A program made the position numbers and the translations under genes. A model generated the notes under the pieces. That model ran no database searches. It was not told the DNA's origin and saw only the letters and a list, made by a program, of their open reading frames with translations. Below are positions 1-9,505 of a stretch of 64,000 bases of DNA, one piece after another. This DNA comes from Archangium sp. (lineage in GTDB: Bacteria; Myxococcota; Myxococcia; Myxococcales; Myxococcaceae): NCBI GenBank assembly GCA_022843845.1, contig JALHMW010000020.1, positions 23,958-87,957 of the forward strand. Reading direction: 5' to 3'. Each line of letters opens with the position of its first letter. Position 1 is the stretch's first letter.

Positions 1-39
1 GCCGCCATCGCTCGCGGAAACGGCTTCGATCGGCTGCGA

Positions 40-792
40 TCAGTCGCTCGTCTCGTCTTGCGTGAACCAGGAGCACTTGTGCTCCACACAGCCGCAGAAC
101 GTCGGCTGACTCATCTGGTTGAGAATCGCCAGCTCCGCGCCGCCGCGCTGGTACCAGGCCTGGCAGGAGTTGCCGCCACCTTCGCAGTCTCCATCATCCC
201 TGCAATGGCCTCGCCCCCACGCCTCGAGCGCGGTGCGGCCACGCGTGCTGCGGTAGCGACCGTCGGGTACCGAGTAGTGCGGCGTCGGGACACAACGAGC
301 GCCGTCTTTGCACGCTGGTCCGGCCGCCTCGTGGATCGTCAACGAGACGAAGAGCTCGCCGTCCGGAGCGCCCACTTCCGCCGTCACGAGGCGAAGGTGC
401 TCCACGATCTCGTCGAGGCTCGACTGGCACAACCACACGCTGAACGTCAGACACGACGCGTCGGCGATGCCTGGGCACTTCGTGGTGCTGTACAGGGCTG
501 AGCTCCCGCTGCTGAGTGACTTGAGCGCCCGGGTCTCTCCGAGCAGCGACCAGAGCCGCGTTCCTTCTTCGTTCGAGAGCGGACGCCCCTCGCGATGCAG
601 GGTGACGGTGTTCTCGTTTCGCCGAGCGACGCTGAAGGGTCCCACGGCCGCGGGCATCGAGGAGACGAGCGTGCCCGCGCGCGCGAGCGACAGACACGCC
701 GCGTCGACTGGTGGCTCATCGGCCCGTGGAGACTCGGGCACGGGCGCGACGGTTCGGCAGGCGGCCAGAAGGAAGAACGGGAGCAGACGCAT
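40..792 (-). CDS. Predicted lipoprotein with Cys-rich C-terminus
   Basis: The 250-residue product begins with a short signal peptide ending in a lipobox (LLAAC, Cys12), so it is predicted to be lipid-anchored in the envelope. The next 20 residues are Pro/Glu-rich, typical of a lipoprotein linker. The middle part (about 35-160) is a featureless mixed domain. The C-terminal 60 residues contain about eight cysteines (a CRDDGDCEGG-like stretch and a CGCVEHKC stretch), suggesting a small disulfide-stabilised module. ATG start; 15 bases separate it from the ankyrin gene upstream, so the two are probably co-transcribed. No family is recognised and the function is unknown. Confidence 0.7.
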   Translation of the reverse strand: MRLLPFFLLAACRTVAPVPESPRADEPPVDAACLSLARAGTLVSSMPAAVGPFSVARRNENTVTLHREGRPLSNEEGTRLWSLLGETRALKSLSSGSSALYSTTKCPGIADASCLTFSVWLCQSSLDEIVEHLRLVTAEVGAPDGELFVSLTIHEAAGPACKDGARCVPTPHYSVPDGRYRSTRGRTALEAWGRGHCRDDGDCEGGGNSCQAWYQRGGAELAILNQMSQPTFCGCVEHKCSWFTQDETSD

Positions 793-807
793 GTGGTTGT
801 CCGGGCC

Positions 808-1467
808 CTATTCCACAAACTCGGGAAGGCCTCGTCGCTCGACCTCTCCGAGCGCGCGGCGCATCTCCGGGTCGCCAGCCAGGCGGAACGGAACGTTGGC
901 GTGCTCCGGGAGCCTCGGGTTCCCCGAGACCTCGATGACCGCGGTGACGACGGCAGGCTTCTCTGACGCGACGGCGTACTGAAGCGCGAGGCCCGCCGCA
1001 GCGAGGCTCAGGCCGTCGGGGAACTTTGCGGCGCGCACCTCACGCTCCGAGCCCTTCTTCGCCGCGAGGATGAGCTTCAGGTCAGCCAGGCACACCGCGG
1101 TCGGAGGCGGCGCTTTGGCCTTCGCGAGCATGGCGTCCATCGCCGTTCCATGGAGCCGCGCCCCACACCGCAGATTCCAGCCATCAGGGAAGAACTCGGC
1201 GTTCTCCGGAGCTGTCACGTCGGCTTTGAACTCGAGCAGGACCGCCACCACCTTCGCGTGGCCCCGCCGCACGGCGAGCGCCAATGGCGTTCCCGCGAGA
1301 TGATTGAAGCGGTTGACGTCGGCCACGCCGGCCTTCAGCTCACGCCGTACCGCCGCCGCGTCTCCGGTGTCGACGGCTTCCTCAAATGGACTGCGGCGAC
1401 GGCCGATCGACTCGCCGCGTGCCGTGAACGAGGTCGAGAGGATGAGTACTGCGAGGAGCTGTCTCAT
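808..1467 (-). CDS. Secreted ankyrin-repeat protein
   Basis: A 219-residue protein. Residues 1-20 look like a Sec signal peptide. About residues 28-95 contain ankyrin-type helices: the TPLALAVRRGHAKVVAVLLEFKADV stretch is a classic repeat core (TPL-A---GH--VV--LL---ADV). A second, weaker repeat lies near residues 170-205. A longer in-frame extension exists upstream but runs through the neighbouring gene; the ATG at 1467 is preferred because it gives a signal peptide and overlaps the upstream stop as ATGA, typical of translational coupling. Ankyrin repeats mediate protein binding; the partner is unknown. Probably acts in the periplasm. Confidence 0.75.
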   Translation of the reverse strand: MRQLLAVLILSTSFTARGESIGRRRSPFEEAVDTGDAAAVRRELKAGVADVNRFNHLAGTPLALAVRRGHAKVVAVLLEFKADVTAPENAEFFPDGWNLRCGARLHGTAMDAMLAKAKAPPPTAVCLADLKLILAAKKGSEREVRAAKFPDGLSLAAAGLALQYAVASEKPAVVTAVIEVSGNPRLPEHANVPFRLAGDPEMRRALGEVERRGLPEFVE

Positions 1468-3152
1468 GGTGCCCTCCGGAGCGCCGTCTGGTCGCCGACG
1501 AGCCACACGATGTTCCCGGCGCTCGCGCCCGCGACGACCTGGCCGGGAAGCTGCGTGAAGCTGAAGGTCTTCCCGTTCCATTCGCTGGCCGAGTTGCCGT
1601 TGAGCAAGAGGGCTCCTCCGGGCGTGGGGACGACGCCCTGGCCAGAGATGGCGTCGACGGGCTTCCACCCTGTGTCCGTCAAGCGCTGGACGCCAAAAGA
1701 CATCGTCGCCCACAGCACGCCGCCCCCGAAGGTGATGGTGCTGAACTCGGCAGACGCTTCGAGCGTGCTCACCTTTCCTGCCTCGAGGACGATGATCTCG
1801 CCCGACGTCTCAGTGGGCGACAGCCTTCTGTGCCAATCGGGTCGGCCATCCGTCGCGAGCGCCCAGACCTTCGTGGCACTGCCCGTGATCGATCGTCCGG
1901 ATCGCCCAGGCTTCATGGCTGCGACTTCGGACCATTTCGCTCCGTTCCAATGGCGCAGCGACGATTCGCCAAACGTGTACACGTCGTCCGGCCCTCGGCC
2001 CCAGACCTGCTCGGTCTTCACCTTTGAGTCGGTCATCGGCTTCCAGCTGGTGCCATCGAATCGCCACGCCCTTCCACCTGCGACGATCCACACGTTGGAC
2101 GACGACGAGCCCCAGATGGAGAGCGGCTGGCGGTCATCGAGCTTGCCCGGGAAGCTCTCGTCACGGGTCCATCGCTCATTGGCAAACGAGAACACCCCGT
2201 GGTTCGAGATCGCCCAGGCCTTCCCGTCCGGAGTGGCGGCGACGCCGAGCAGAAAAGGGAGGCGGGCCGCTCTGGTCGTCGCCGCGGCCGCGCCCTTGAA
2301 CCAGTCGACGGTGCCGTGGGCTCCGAAGAAGAGCACCTCGTCGAGCGATCGTGCAGCGCCGCCGATCGAGTCGGGCGCCGCGTCGCCGATGGGTTGAAAC
2401 TTGTCCTTCCGCCAGAGGAAGAGCGTGTCGCCCGAGCTCAGCATCGGGCCGAAGGTGGCGTTGAGGAGCCGAGGTTTCGGAGGCGCGGTGACGGCCCTGC
2501 AGCCCTTTCGTGTGCACGCCAGTACGCTGTCGTCCGTCGAGACCCACGCGACGTTGTCGACGCAGACCATCGACCCGGCGTCCATCCTGAACGGCTGACG
2601 GAGGATCCGCACGTCGACGCCGTTCCAGTGATGGAGGACGACGCCGGATGAGACTGCGACGAGCGCCCAGACGTCGTCCGGTCCGCAGGCCACCGCTTCG
2701 ACTGGATGCCCGCCAGTGCCGAAGGTCGACGCGGCGCTGGTGAGCGGTCGCAGCGACCCGCCTTCGATTTGGAGGGGCTTCTGGCCGAGCACCCAGATGG
2801 CACCCGGGCGCGGTTCGACGATCGCCCCGAGATAGCCGTCGAGCGGTGACTCGAATGGAACGGGGCGCCACGCGCCATCGAAGTGCAGCACGCTCTGGCT
2901 CCCGACGACCCACACGTCGCGTGGCCCGAGCGGAAGCACCGCGCGCAGACGGTCGACGGAGCCAGTCGTGGTGGTCGTCCAATCCTTTCCGTTCCAGTGC
3001 CTCGCGACGCCCTGGGCGCCCACCACCCACGCGTCGTCGGTCGCGCGAATGGCAGCGCCGTGCAGAACACCCGTCGTCGGCGGCCCGCTGGTGTTGCAGA
3101 AGGTGTTTGGTGGGCAGGCGGCGGCGACCACGAGGAGCAGGGCGTGGAGCAT
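1464..3152 (-). CDS. Exported beta-propeller repeat protein
   Basis: A 562-residue protein with an N-terminal signal peptide ending near AAAC at Cys13, which could be a lipobox or a Sec site. Most of the chain is repeats of about 45-50 residues with the signature DxWVVG---V-HWNGK-W (for example DVWVVGSQSVLHFDG, NVWIVAGGRAWRFDG, DVYTFGESSLRHWNG). This is the pattern of beta-propeller blades common in exported myxobacterial proteins of unknown role. The repeats have no catalytic motif. Its stop overlaps the start of the ankyrin gene by four bases, so the two are likely coupled. Role inferred only as a surface or periplasmic binding scaffold. Confidence 0.75.
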   Translation of the reverse strand: MLHALLLVVAAACPPNTFCNTSGPPTTGVLHGAAIRATDDAWVVGAQGVARHWNGKDWTTTTTGSVDRLRAVLPLGPRDVWVVGSQSVLHFDGAWRPVPFESPLDGYLGAIVEPRPGAIWVLGQKPLQIEGGSLRPLTSAASTFGTGGHPVEAVACGPDDVWALVAVSSGVVLHHWNGVDVRILRQPFRMDAGSMVCVDNVAWVSTDDSVLACTRKGCRAVTAPPKPRLLNATFGPMLSSGDTLFLWRKDKFQPIGDAAPDSIGGAARSLDEVLFFGAHGTVDWFKGAAAATTRAARLPFLLGVAATPDGKAWAISNHGVFSFANERWTRDESFPGKLDDRQPLSIWGSSSSNVWIVAGGRAWRFDGTSWKPMTDSKVKTEQVWGRGPDDVYTFGESSLRHWNGAKWSEVAAMKPGRSGRSITGSATKVWALATDGRPDWHRRLSPTETSGEIIVLEAGKVSTLEASAEFSTITFGGGVLWATMSFGVQRLTDTGWKPVDAISGQGVVPTPGGALLLNGNSASEWNGKTFSFTQLPGQVVAGASAGNIVWLVGDQTALRRAP

Positions 3153-3161
3153 CGGCAGAGC

Positions 3162-4301
3162 CTACACGCTCGACTCCCGCTCTGCGGTTTGTCCCTTCGC
3201 GAGCCGGTGTCGCATGGCAGCGAGCCGCTCGACGCCGAAGTCGGCCTTCAGCTCGATCCACCGGGGCCGGTGGTCGGACATTTGGTACGTGCGCCAGGCG
3301 CGGAAGTACTTGCGGCCGCTCTCTTCGGTCTCAGCGGCGCGCTGGTTGGGGAAGTACTGCCGGTAGACCTTCCACTCCTCACCGTCGTCGATGAAGAGCT
3401 TGTCGAAGAACCGAATGACGCCGCCGCGGGCCTTCTTTGCGATCGCCTTCGTTTGTTTGTCATAGCGAGGAGAGAGCAGGGCGATCTGGTCGTATTTCTT
3501 CCGCGTCTCTCCGGCCTCGAGCGAGGCGACCTGGGGAGGCAGGTAGAAGCCGGCGGTGCGCAGACGCTCGGCGGTCTCGTCCTTCAGTTCGAAGATGTTG
3601 AAGTCGCCGAGGAGGACGGTGGTGGGCGCCCAGGCAGACTCGCTGCGCACGCGCTCGGAGAGGATCGTCGCGAGCGCCTCAATCTCATCCACCCGGCGCT
3701 TCTCGTTGGGCAGTTTCTTGCCGTAGTAGATGTGTGCAGAACAGACAGTGAAGCGAAAGTCGCCGGCGCGAAAGCCAGCCACGAGCGGCGTGCGCGCGAG
3801 TTGTTGTTTGAGCTGGAGCTTCTTCTTCCCGACCTTCAGCTCCGGCGGGAGCAGCACCTGGCCGGCGAAGCCCTCGAAGTGCACCTTGCGGCGGTCGTAG
3901 ATGAAGGCGCCACGTTCGTCGTTGCCGCTCTTGCCGAGGGTGATGTCGGTGAGGAGGAAGCCCCAGTGCTCTCCGAGGATCTGCATCAAGCGCTTGAAGT
4001 CGTCGACCTGGCTGCGCACCTCTTGAATGGCGACGAGATCGAACGCCGAGATGATCTCGGCGATGTAGTGCAATGACTCGGGCAGACGCGGGCCGTACGA
4101 CTTGTTGGCGCCGAACTCGCGAAGGTTCCAGGTCGCGACGAGCAGGCTCTTGTCGAGCGTGCGGGTCGGCACGCCGTCAGGCCGGAAGCCCCCGTCGTGG
4201 AGCGGCACGTCGTCGAGGAAGTGCTTGAGGCTGAGCAGCTTCCCGACGGCGCGGTTCTGTTCGACTGGCGAGAGGCGGATCAGGTCGTGGTGCGAGGGCA
4301 T
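3162..4301 (-). CDS. Endonuclease/exonuclease/phosphatase (EEP) family enzyme
   Basis: A 379-residue protein of the EEP fold (DNase I / AP endonuclease / phosphodiesterase superfamily). The expected motifs appear in order: an Asn in ATWNLREF, the metal-binding Glu in AIQEVRSQ, the catalytic His in CSAHIYYG, Asp-Asn in LGDFN, and the C-terminal SDH in QMSDHRPRW. All core catalytic residues are therefore kept. No signal peptide is visible, so it is probably cytoplasmic. The ATG at 4301 is chosen because the in-frame extension upstream is Arg/Gly-rich shadow sequence of the next gene. The substrate (DNA, phospholipid or phosphoester) cannot be told from sequence. Confidence 0.85.
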   Translation of the reverse strand: MPSHHDLIRLSPVEQNRAVGKLLSLKHFLDDVPLHDGGFRPDGVPTRTLDKSLLVATWNLREFGANKSYGPRLPESLHYIAEIISAFDLVAIQEVRSQVDDFKRLMQILGEHWGFLLTDITLGKSGNDERGAFIYDRRKVHFEGFAGQVLLPPELKVGKKKLQLKQQLARTPLVAGFRAGDFRFTVCSAHIYYGKKLPNEKRRVDEIEALATILSERVRSESAWAPTTVLLGDFNIFELKDETAERLRTAGFYLPPQVASLEAGETRKKYDQIALLSPRYDKQTKAIAKKARGGVIRFFDKLFIDDGEEWKVYRQYFPNQRAAETEESGRKYFRAWRTYQMSDHRPRWIELKADFGVERLAAMRHRLAKGQTAERESSV

Positions 4302-4315
4302 GAAGGCCGCGGACT

Positions 4316-5830
4316 CTACAGCCCTGCGACCTTGCCGGCGGCGCTGACTTCCCAGACGAACTTCACCTTCTTCGTCGCGTTCGCAGCCAGGGCCACTTCG
4401 AGCCTCGCGATGCCGTCCTTCGACACAGGTGACGGGGCGGGGTCGCACTCCTTCTGGAGCACCTGCACCTCGACCTCCTTCACCTCGGACACGAACACCC
4501 GCTCCTCGAGCAGCAGCTTCCTCGGCGTCGTGCTCGCGTTCGACACGTGCAGCGTCACCGTCTTCTTCGTCGTGCGCCGGCCCGTCAGCCGCGCCTCGTC
4601 GAGCTTCTCTTCCACCACGCGCGTCACCCGCACGCCGTCTTCGCTCCCGAACGACAGCTTGAGCGTCTCGCCCGGCGCGGTGAACGACACCTGCGAGCGC
4701 CCGACGAAGCCAGCGGAGCGGATCAGATCGACCGGCCCTGCCAACAACACCGAGCCGCCTTCGTTCGGCACCCGCACCACCGTGAACGCGAGCGGTGAGA
4801 ACTCCGGCGGGCACACCAGCTCGATCGCCGCCTTCGCGGTGAACGTCCCCAGCGGCACGCGATGCGGCTGCCCATCACTCGGCACCGTCGACTTCCCCGG
4901 CGCCGACAACAACCTCGCCTCGCCGCCGTCATCGAGCCCCGGCAGCTCCGGCACCGACACCGACGTCTCGCCCGCCGTCTGAATCTCCTGCTCGCGCACC
5001 GAGACGTCGACGACCCGCTTCTCGATCGTCGTCTTCTGCCGCAATGCCAGCCAATCGTCGTGCAGCGACGGAGGCGTCGTGCCCAGCGTCGGCCGCGCCG
5101 TCGAGAACTGAAGCTGCACCTCGGGCCACGCCTCGCCCGTGCGCTGCCACACCACCGCCTCCGACTCGAACAACACCTCGTCACCCGACAGCGTCGCCCG
5201 ATACGCCGGCCGCCACACCGCGCACGGCACCAGGTAGCTGACTCGTACCGCCACCTCGCCCTGGCCCTCGACCGTCAACGACAACAGGCACTCCAGATCC
5301 TCCTGGCGCTCCTCGGCCACCGCCAGCGCCTGCCGCGACGCCGAGAGCTCCCGCTTCACCGCGTCGACCGCCGCCTGGGCGACCCGCAGCGCCTCGTCGT
5401 TCTCCCGCTGCTGCGTCGACAACGCGTCGAGCTGCCGCTCCCACGCCGCGGCGTCTGCCTCGCCATACCCGGCCCGCTCGCCGATCGACTGGAGCAACGT
5501 CTGCCTTGTCTGCGTCAACCCATCGCGCCGCGTCGAAAGCCGATACGCGTCGGAGTCGTGGCCGTACTGCCGGTCCACCAACTCCTGCACACGTCTGCGC
5601 AGCTCGCTCGCGTCGACGGGCAGCCCGCCCTTCGCCTTCTGCTTCCACCGGCGCACCAGCCGCGCTTCATGCACCGTCGCGCCGGTCGCCTCGACCGTCA
5701 GCGAGCGATCGACCGCGACGAGGGGAAACCCAGGCAGCTCCACCGTGGTGATGCCGCCCGCGAGCGACAACGTGCCGCGCCGCTCCACCTGCGCCCGATC
5801 TTCCATGACGATGACGTGGGTGAGTTTCAT
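4316..5830 (-). CDS. DUF4139 (MuiA-like) protein, shorter paralog
   Basis: A 504-residue protein of the mucoidy-inhibitor A (MuiA)/DUF4139 type. The N-terminus (residues 5-90) has the DUF4140 pattern: a beta strand reading VIVMEDRAQVERRG, then VELPGFP---DRSLTVEATG. A coiled coil covers about residues 95-200. The C-terminal beta-rich domain (about 210-500) contains the VSYLVPCAVWRPAYRATL motif typical of DUF4139. An ATG with a GGAGGGG ribosome site lies two bases after the stop of the larger paralog, so the pair is co-translated. No catalytic residues are known for the family; MuiA was linked to exopolysaccharide control, but that role is not shown here. Confidence 0.85.
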   Translation of the reverse strand: MKLTHVIVMEDRAQVERRGTLSLAGGITTVELPGFPLVAVDRSLTVEATGATVHEARLVRRWKQKAKGGLPVDASELRRRVQELVDRQYGHDSDAYRLSTRRDGLTQTRQTLLQSIGERAGYGEADAAAWERQLDALSTQQRENDEALRVAQAAVDAVKRELSASRQALAVAEERQEDLECLLSLTVEGQGEVAVRVSYLVPCAVWRPAYRATLSGDEVLFESEAVVWQRTGEAWPEVQLQFSTARPTLGTTPPSLHDDWLALRQKTTIEKRVVDVSVREQEIQTAGETSVSVPELPGLDDGGEARLLSAPGKSTVPSDGQPHRVPLGTFTAKAAIELVCPPEFSPLAFTVVRVPNEGGSVLLAGPVDLIRSAGFVGRSQVSFTAPGETLKLSFGSEDGVRVTRVVEEKLDEARLTGRRTTKKTVTLHVSNASTTPRKLLLEERVFVSEVKEVEVQVLQKECDPAPSPVSKDGIARLEVALAANATKKVKFVWEVSAAGKVAGL

Positions 5831-5832
5831 GA

Positions 5833-8025
5833 TCAGCCCCTCCGGTTGCCGCCGACGAGCATCTTGTCGGCCGGAATTCGCACCAGCACCTGCGCCGTCA
5901 TCGTCGTCCGCCCACCAGGTGGCACCGTCAGCCTCCACCGGCGCATTCCGCTGATCGCCACGCCGTCCACCACGCCCTCGACCTTCTCCCAGGGCGGCTT
6001 CACCTCGGCCTCTTCCACCTTGATGTCCTTCTCCGAGGGGTACGCCACCGGCACGCGCTCCCGAATCTCGATGGCCGCCGGCGTCGACAGCCGGTTGTTC
6101 ACCTCGAGGTCGAGCTCATGCTTGAGCACCTGCGAGCCGCCGAGGAACCCGCCCGTCGTCTCGGCGAAGTTCGTCTTCCGTGCGACCTTGATCGCTTCTT
6201 CGACGCCCAGGCCCAGCCGCTCCGTGTTCGCCCCGGGTGGAATCGCCGGCATCGTCGTCGTCATCAGGAACTCGTCGCCAACCGAGACCTCCACCGGCCC
6301 CGACAGGAGCGCCGACGTGGTCGAGTTGGCGATCGCGAGGGTCCGGAACACCTTCGGCTCCACCGACGGCACACACACGTACTGCGGCGTGAGTCCGACC
6401 CGGCACTCCATCACCGCCACCGTGCTCCACGTTCCTGTCGACGGCACCTCGACCGGCGCCGCGCAGTCGTAGCGGAAGTCGAATTGATCGAACGACGCGA
6501 CCTGCACGCACCGCGGAGGCAACGCCAGGTGCGTCACCTTGTACCAGCGCTGCTGCCACGTCGACAGCACAGCCATGACGACGTCGACCTGCACCGAGAC
6601 GCCAATCGCAAACACCGCGTCGAACTCCGACGTCTGTGAGAGCTTGCCGCGCGCGCCCGGGACTTCAGGCCCCGGCATCCGCAGGCGGTCGTAGTCGAGC
6701 AAGCCTTCGGCCGGCGTGTACGTCGGAATCACCGGAGCGAAGCCCGAGCCTGTCGGAGACTCCTCCGAGATCATCGCCATCTCTTCCGAATCGCCGCCTT
6801 CATCGGCTGACTCCTTCACCATCGCGCCAACCGCCATCCGAGCCATGCCTCCAAAGGCACCACCGCCGCGCCCCTTCGGCGCTGGCATCGCCATCGAGGG
6901 AGCTGCTGCCATCGGCGGCGCTCCAGGCGCCCGCGCGACCGCCCTGCTGCGCTGCGGAGGCGGCTCCGCCACCTCATCGGGGGATGCACCGACTTCATCA
7001 GCCTCAGGCTCGGGCTCGTCGCGAGGCGCCATCTTCTTCATCTTCTCCTGCTGGCGCAGCCGTGGTGGCGGCGGCGGCGCGGGGGGAGGCGGCGCTGCGG
7101 AGGGCGGCCCTGCGATCGCCACCCGACTCATCGAGTCGTACCCTGCGAACAGCTCGTCGAGCCCCGGCGGCAGCGCGCGGAACCCCGGCTTCGGCGGCTG
7201 CGGCTGGGAGCGGCCGATGCGCAGCGACTTCAGCTCCGGCACGTCGGTTCGGCGCAGCAGCGTCGCCGTCGACAGCGACAGCGCCACGCCCTTCCAATCT
7301 TCTCCCGTGTCCTGCGCGATCGACGCGCGCATGCGCAGCGTGCCGCCCTGGAAGCCCTTCTCGAGCCGCAGCGTGTAGTTCGGCACCCAGCGCACGCCGG
7401 GCACCTGGTACTCGACCTCGAGCTCGACCGGCCCCGTCGCCTCCATCGACAACGACAGCACGATCGCCCGCGTCACCTTCGCGCGCTGCGAGCGCTTCTC
7501 CGACGACGCCTCGTTCAACCGGCGCTCGCGCAGCTGCAGCTCTTCACGCGCGTCCTTCAGCTGCTTCTCGACGGCGCGTTTGTCCTTCAGCAGCTGCTCC
7601 ATGCGCGTGTCGACGAAGCCCGTCAGCGTCAGCGTCGCCTCGACCGGCGCTGGACGCGGGGCCTCGCCTTCTTTCGGCGTGAAGGCGATCGGCTTGAGCG
7701 ACTGGAGCTCCCGCAGCTCGCCGTCGAAGCGGTTGAAGCTCGCCTCGAGCCGGGAGACTTCGAGCTTCGCCGCGTCGCGCGCCTTCACCTCGGCCGACTC
7801 GTCCACCGTGTCGCCGAACTGCACGTCGAACCCCGGCCGCACGTCCAGCACCCGCAACCCCACCGGCCCGGTGAGAATTCGCCCACGCACGGAGCCCGCC
7901 ACGAGCCCCATCGGCAGTCCGACGACGCGCACCTCTGTCGAGACGCCATCCACCTTCGCCCGCCGCGTGCACACCGCGCCCTCGCGGTAGATGGTGACGG
8001 TCTGCAAGTCGCTGGTGATGTTCAT
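5833..8025 (-). CDS. DUF4139 (MuiA-like) protein, longer paralog
   Basis: A 730-residue paralog of the adjacent 504-residue protein. It has the DUF4140-like start (LQTVTIYREGAVCTRRAKV, residues about 6-24), a coiled coil (about 90-180), the VEYQVPGVRWVPNYTLRL signature near residue 220, and a C-terminal beta domain. Unlike its partner it carries a long Pro/Ala/Gly-rich low-complexity insert (about residues 290-430) with runs of prolines. A strong GGAGGGG site precedes the ATG at 8025; the longer in-frame extension reads into spacer and is not supported. No signal peptide is evident. Likely first gene of a three-gene unit with the shorter paralog and the EEP enzyme. Confidence 0.85.
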   Translation of the reverse strand: MNITSDLQTVTIYREGAVCTRRAKVDGVSTEVRVVGLPMGLVAGSVRGRILTGPVGLRVLDVRPGFDVQFGDTVDESAEVKARDAAKLEVSRLEASFNRFDGELRELQSLKPIAFTPKEGEAPRPAPVEATLTLTGFVDTRMEQLLKDKRAVEKQLKDAREELQLRERRLNEASSEKRSQRAKVTRAIVLSLSMEATGPVELEVEYQVPGVRWVPNYTLRLEKGFQGGTLRMRASIAQDTGEDWKGVALSLSTATLLRRTDVPELKSLRIGRSQPQPPKPGFRALPPGLDELFAGYDSMSRVAIAGPPSAAPPPPAPPPPPRLRQQEKMKKMAPRDEPEPEADEVGASPDEVAEPPPQRSRAVARAPGAPPMAAAPSMAMPAPKGRGGGAFGGMARMAVGAMVKESADEGGDSEEMAMISEESPTGSGFAPVIPTYTPAEGLLDYDRLRMPGPEVPGARGKLSQTSEFDAVFAIGVSVQVDVVMAVLSTWQQRWYKVTHLALPPRCVQVASFDQFDFRYDCAAPVEVPSTGTWSTVAVMECRVGLTPQYVCVPSVEPKVFRTLAIANSTTSALLSGPVEVSVGDEFLMTTTMPAIPPGANTERLGLGVEEAIKVARKTNFAETTGGFLGGSQVLKHELDLEVNNRLSTPAAIEIRERVPVAYPSEKDIKVEEAEVKPPWEKVEGVVDGVAISGMRRWRLTVPPGGRTTMTAQVLVRIPADKMLVGGNRRG

Positions 8026-8116
8026 GAGCCCCTCCGTGTCGACGCCATGCCTGCTCAATGCGCCGACGCCCGTGTTTGATGACAGCACTTCGGAAAACGT
8101 GCGGAACGCCCGTGGT

Positions 8117-9454
8117 TCAGCAGGCTTCCGTGCACTTGAGCGTCCGGTCCTGCTGAACTGCACAGCGTCCCGACGCGCACTCGGCGTCTTCGGCGCAGGT
8201 CGAGCGGAGCGGCTTCGTCGCAGGCCGGCAGGTGAAGGTGTTCACCCGATCGCACCAGCCCTGAGCGCAGGGGATGCTCACCGTGGTGTCCGCGTCGAGC
8301 TGGAAGGCGCACGGCTCGTTGATCGCCGCGGGCCCGGTGCAGGTTCCGGTGTCACCACTGCCTGACGGCTTGCAGTACGTGTCGACGCCGGTGCAGTTGT
8401 TGCGAGACGGCGCGCACGGCTGGCCTCGCGTCGGCGCGGCCTGGCAGATCTGCATCGAGAGGTTGCAGCTCGAGCCGGCTTTGCATTGCTCTCCAACGTA
8501 CACGGCGTAGCGCGAGCCACGACACGCGGTGCCTTCGTCGTCGGGCGCTCGGCAGGTGCCGGCGGTGGGCGCGCGATCGGGAAAGCCGTTCCAGTCGATG
8601 TCGGAGCAGAGGAGCCCCGTCTGGCAGGTCCAGTGGAACTTGCAGGGGCCGTCGACGGGCTGCGGGCGCACGCAGGTGCCGCTGATGCCGTCGACGTAGG
8701 GCACGACGTCACACGCGAGACCGGGCTCGCAGGTCGACGGCACGGTGGGATCGAACTGGCACGAATCGCCGAGCTTGCGGCGCGGGCGGCAGGTGCCTCC
8801 GCTGCAGATGAGATCGGTCTCGCACTCGGGGCTCGCCTCGCACGGCGTGTCGAGCGGCTTCAGTGGAGCGCACTTGCCAACCTTGTCGCAGACCAGCCCG
8901 GGGCCACAGCCGAACGCGCACGCCTCTCCGCGTTTGGGTGACGAGGAGCAGACGCCGCGGCACACCCCGTCTGGCTTGATGCAGACGGTCCCGGCGGAGC
9001 ACTCCTGCGCGTTCACGCACGTGTCGCCAGCGGGCACCGTGCCGATCAACAGCCCCGAGCGGAAGGTGCAGTCGGCGAAGGGGCGGGCGACGGCGCCGGG
9101 GTAGTCGGGGGGGAACGTCGGTGGGCACGCTGACGTCGTCATACGCCGCTCACAGGCGCTGACCTTCACCGGGTCGACGCGCACCAGCTCTCGATCGAAC
9201 GACTGCTGGAGCTGCGCGTACTCGGCCAGGCACCGCGCCTGCTCGTTCTGCGTGCACGAGGTGTCGGTCTCACGCTGGAAGGCGACGTAGCAGCGCTGCT
9301 TGAGCGCACACTTCGCGGCGGCCAGGCGATCACACGACTCGGTGGGGCTGATGGTGGCGCCAGCGTCCATCTGGCCGGCGTCGGGCGTCATCATCATCGG
9401 CGGAGGACAGCCGAGGAGTGCAGTGACAGCGAGCGCGAGGGCAGGGCGGAGCAC
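8117..9454 (-). CDS. Cys-rich lipoprotein with Dickkopf/EGF-like repeats
   Basis: A 445-residue lipoprotein: signal peptide with lipobox LLGC at Cys16 followed by a Pro/Met linker. Residues about 40-130 form a helical domain with spaced cysteines. From about residue 140 to the end there are roughly eight short disulfide modules of the pattern GxxCxxxxxCxxGLxCxxxxGxC (for example GEACAFGCGPGLVCDKVGKC), resembling Dickkopf N-terminal or EGF-like units. Such proteins are abundant in myxobacteria and their function is mostly unknown; extracellular binding is the usual guess. GTG start at 9454. Sequence composition resembles its neighbours. Confidence 0.8.
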   Translation of the reverse strand: MLRPALALAVTALLGCPPPMMMTPDAGQMDAGATISPTESCDRLAAAKCALKQRCYVAFQRETDTSCTQNEQARCLAEYAQLQQSFDRELVRVDPVKVSACERRMTTSACPPTFPPDYPGAVARPFADCTFRSGLLIGTVPAGDTCVNAQECSAGTVCIKPDGVCRGVCSSSPKRGEACAFGCGPGLVCDKVGKCAPLKPLDTPCEASPECETDLICSGGTCRPRRKLGDSCQFDPTVPSTCEPGLACDVVPYVDGISGTCVRPQPVDGPCKFHWTCQTGLLCSDIDWNGFPDRAPTAGTCRAPDDEGTACRGSRYAVYVGEQCKAGSSCNLSMQICQAAPTRGQPCAPSRNNCTGVDTYCKPSGSGDTGTCTGPAAINEPCAFQLDADTTVSIPCAQGWCDRVNTFTCRPATKPLRSTCAEDAECASGRCAVQQDRTLKCTEAC

Positions 9455-9505
9455 GGTGGCGAGAACCTACCGCCGTGCGCCGCCGACCGGAACGCGCATT
9501 TGGGC

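Noticed and set aside
1150..2397. 415-codon plus-strand ORF
   Set aside because: Antisense to the ankyrin and beta-propeller genes, which show true repeats and a coupled ATGA junction.
4862..6472. 536-codon plus-strand ORF rich in Arg, Leu and Pro
   Set aside because: It is antisense to the two DUF4139 genes, has no recognisable domain, and its composition is the typical shadow of high-GC coding sequence.
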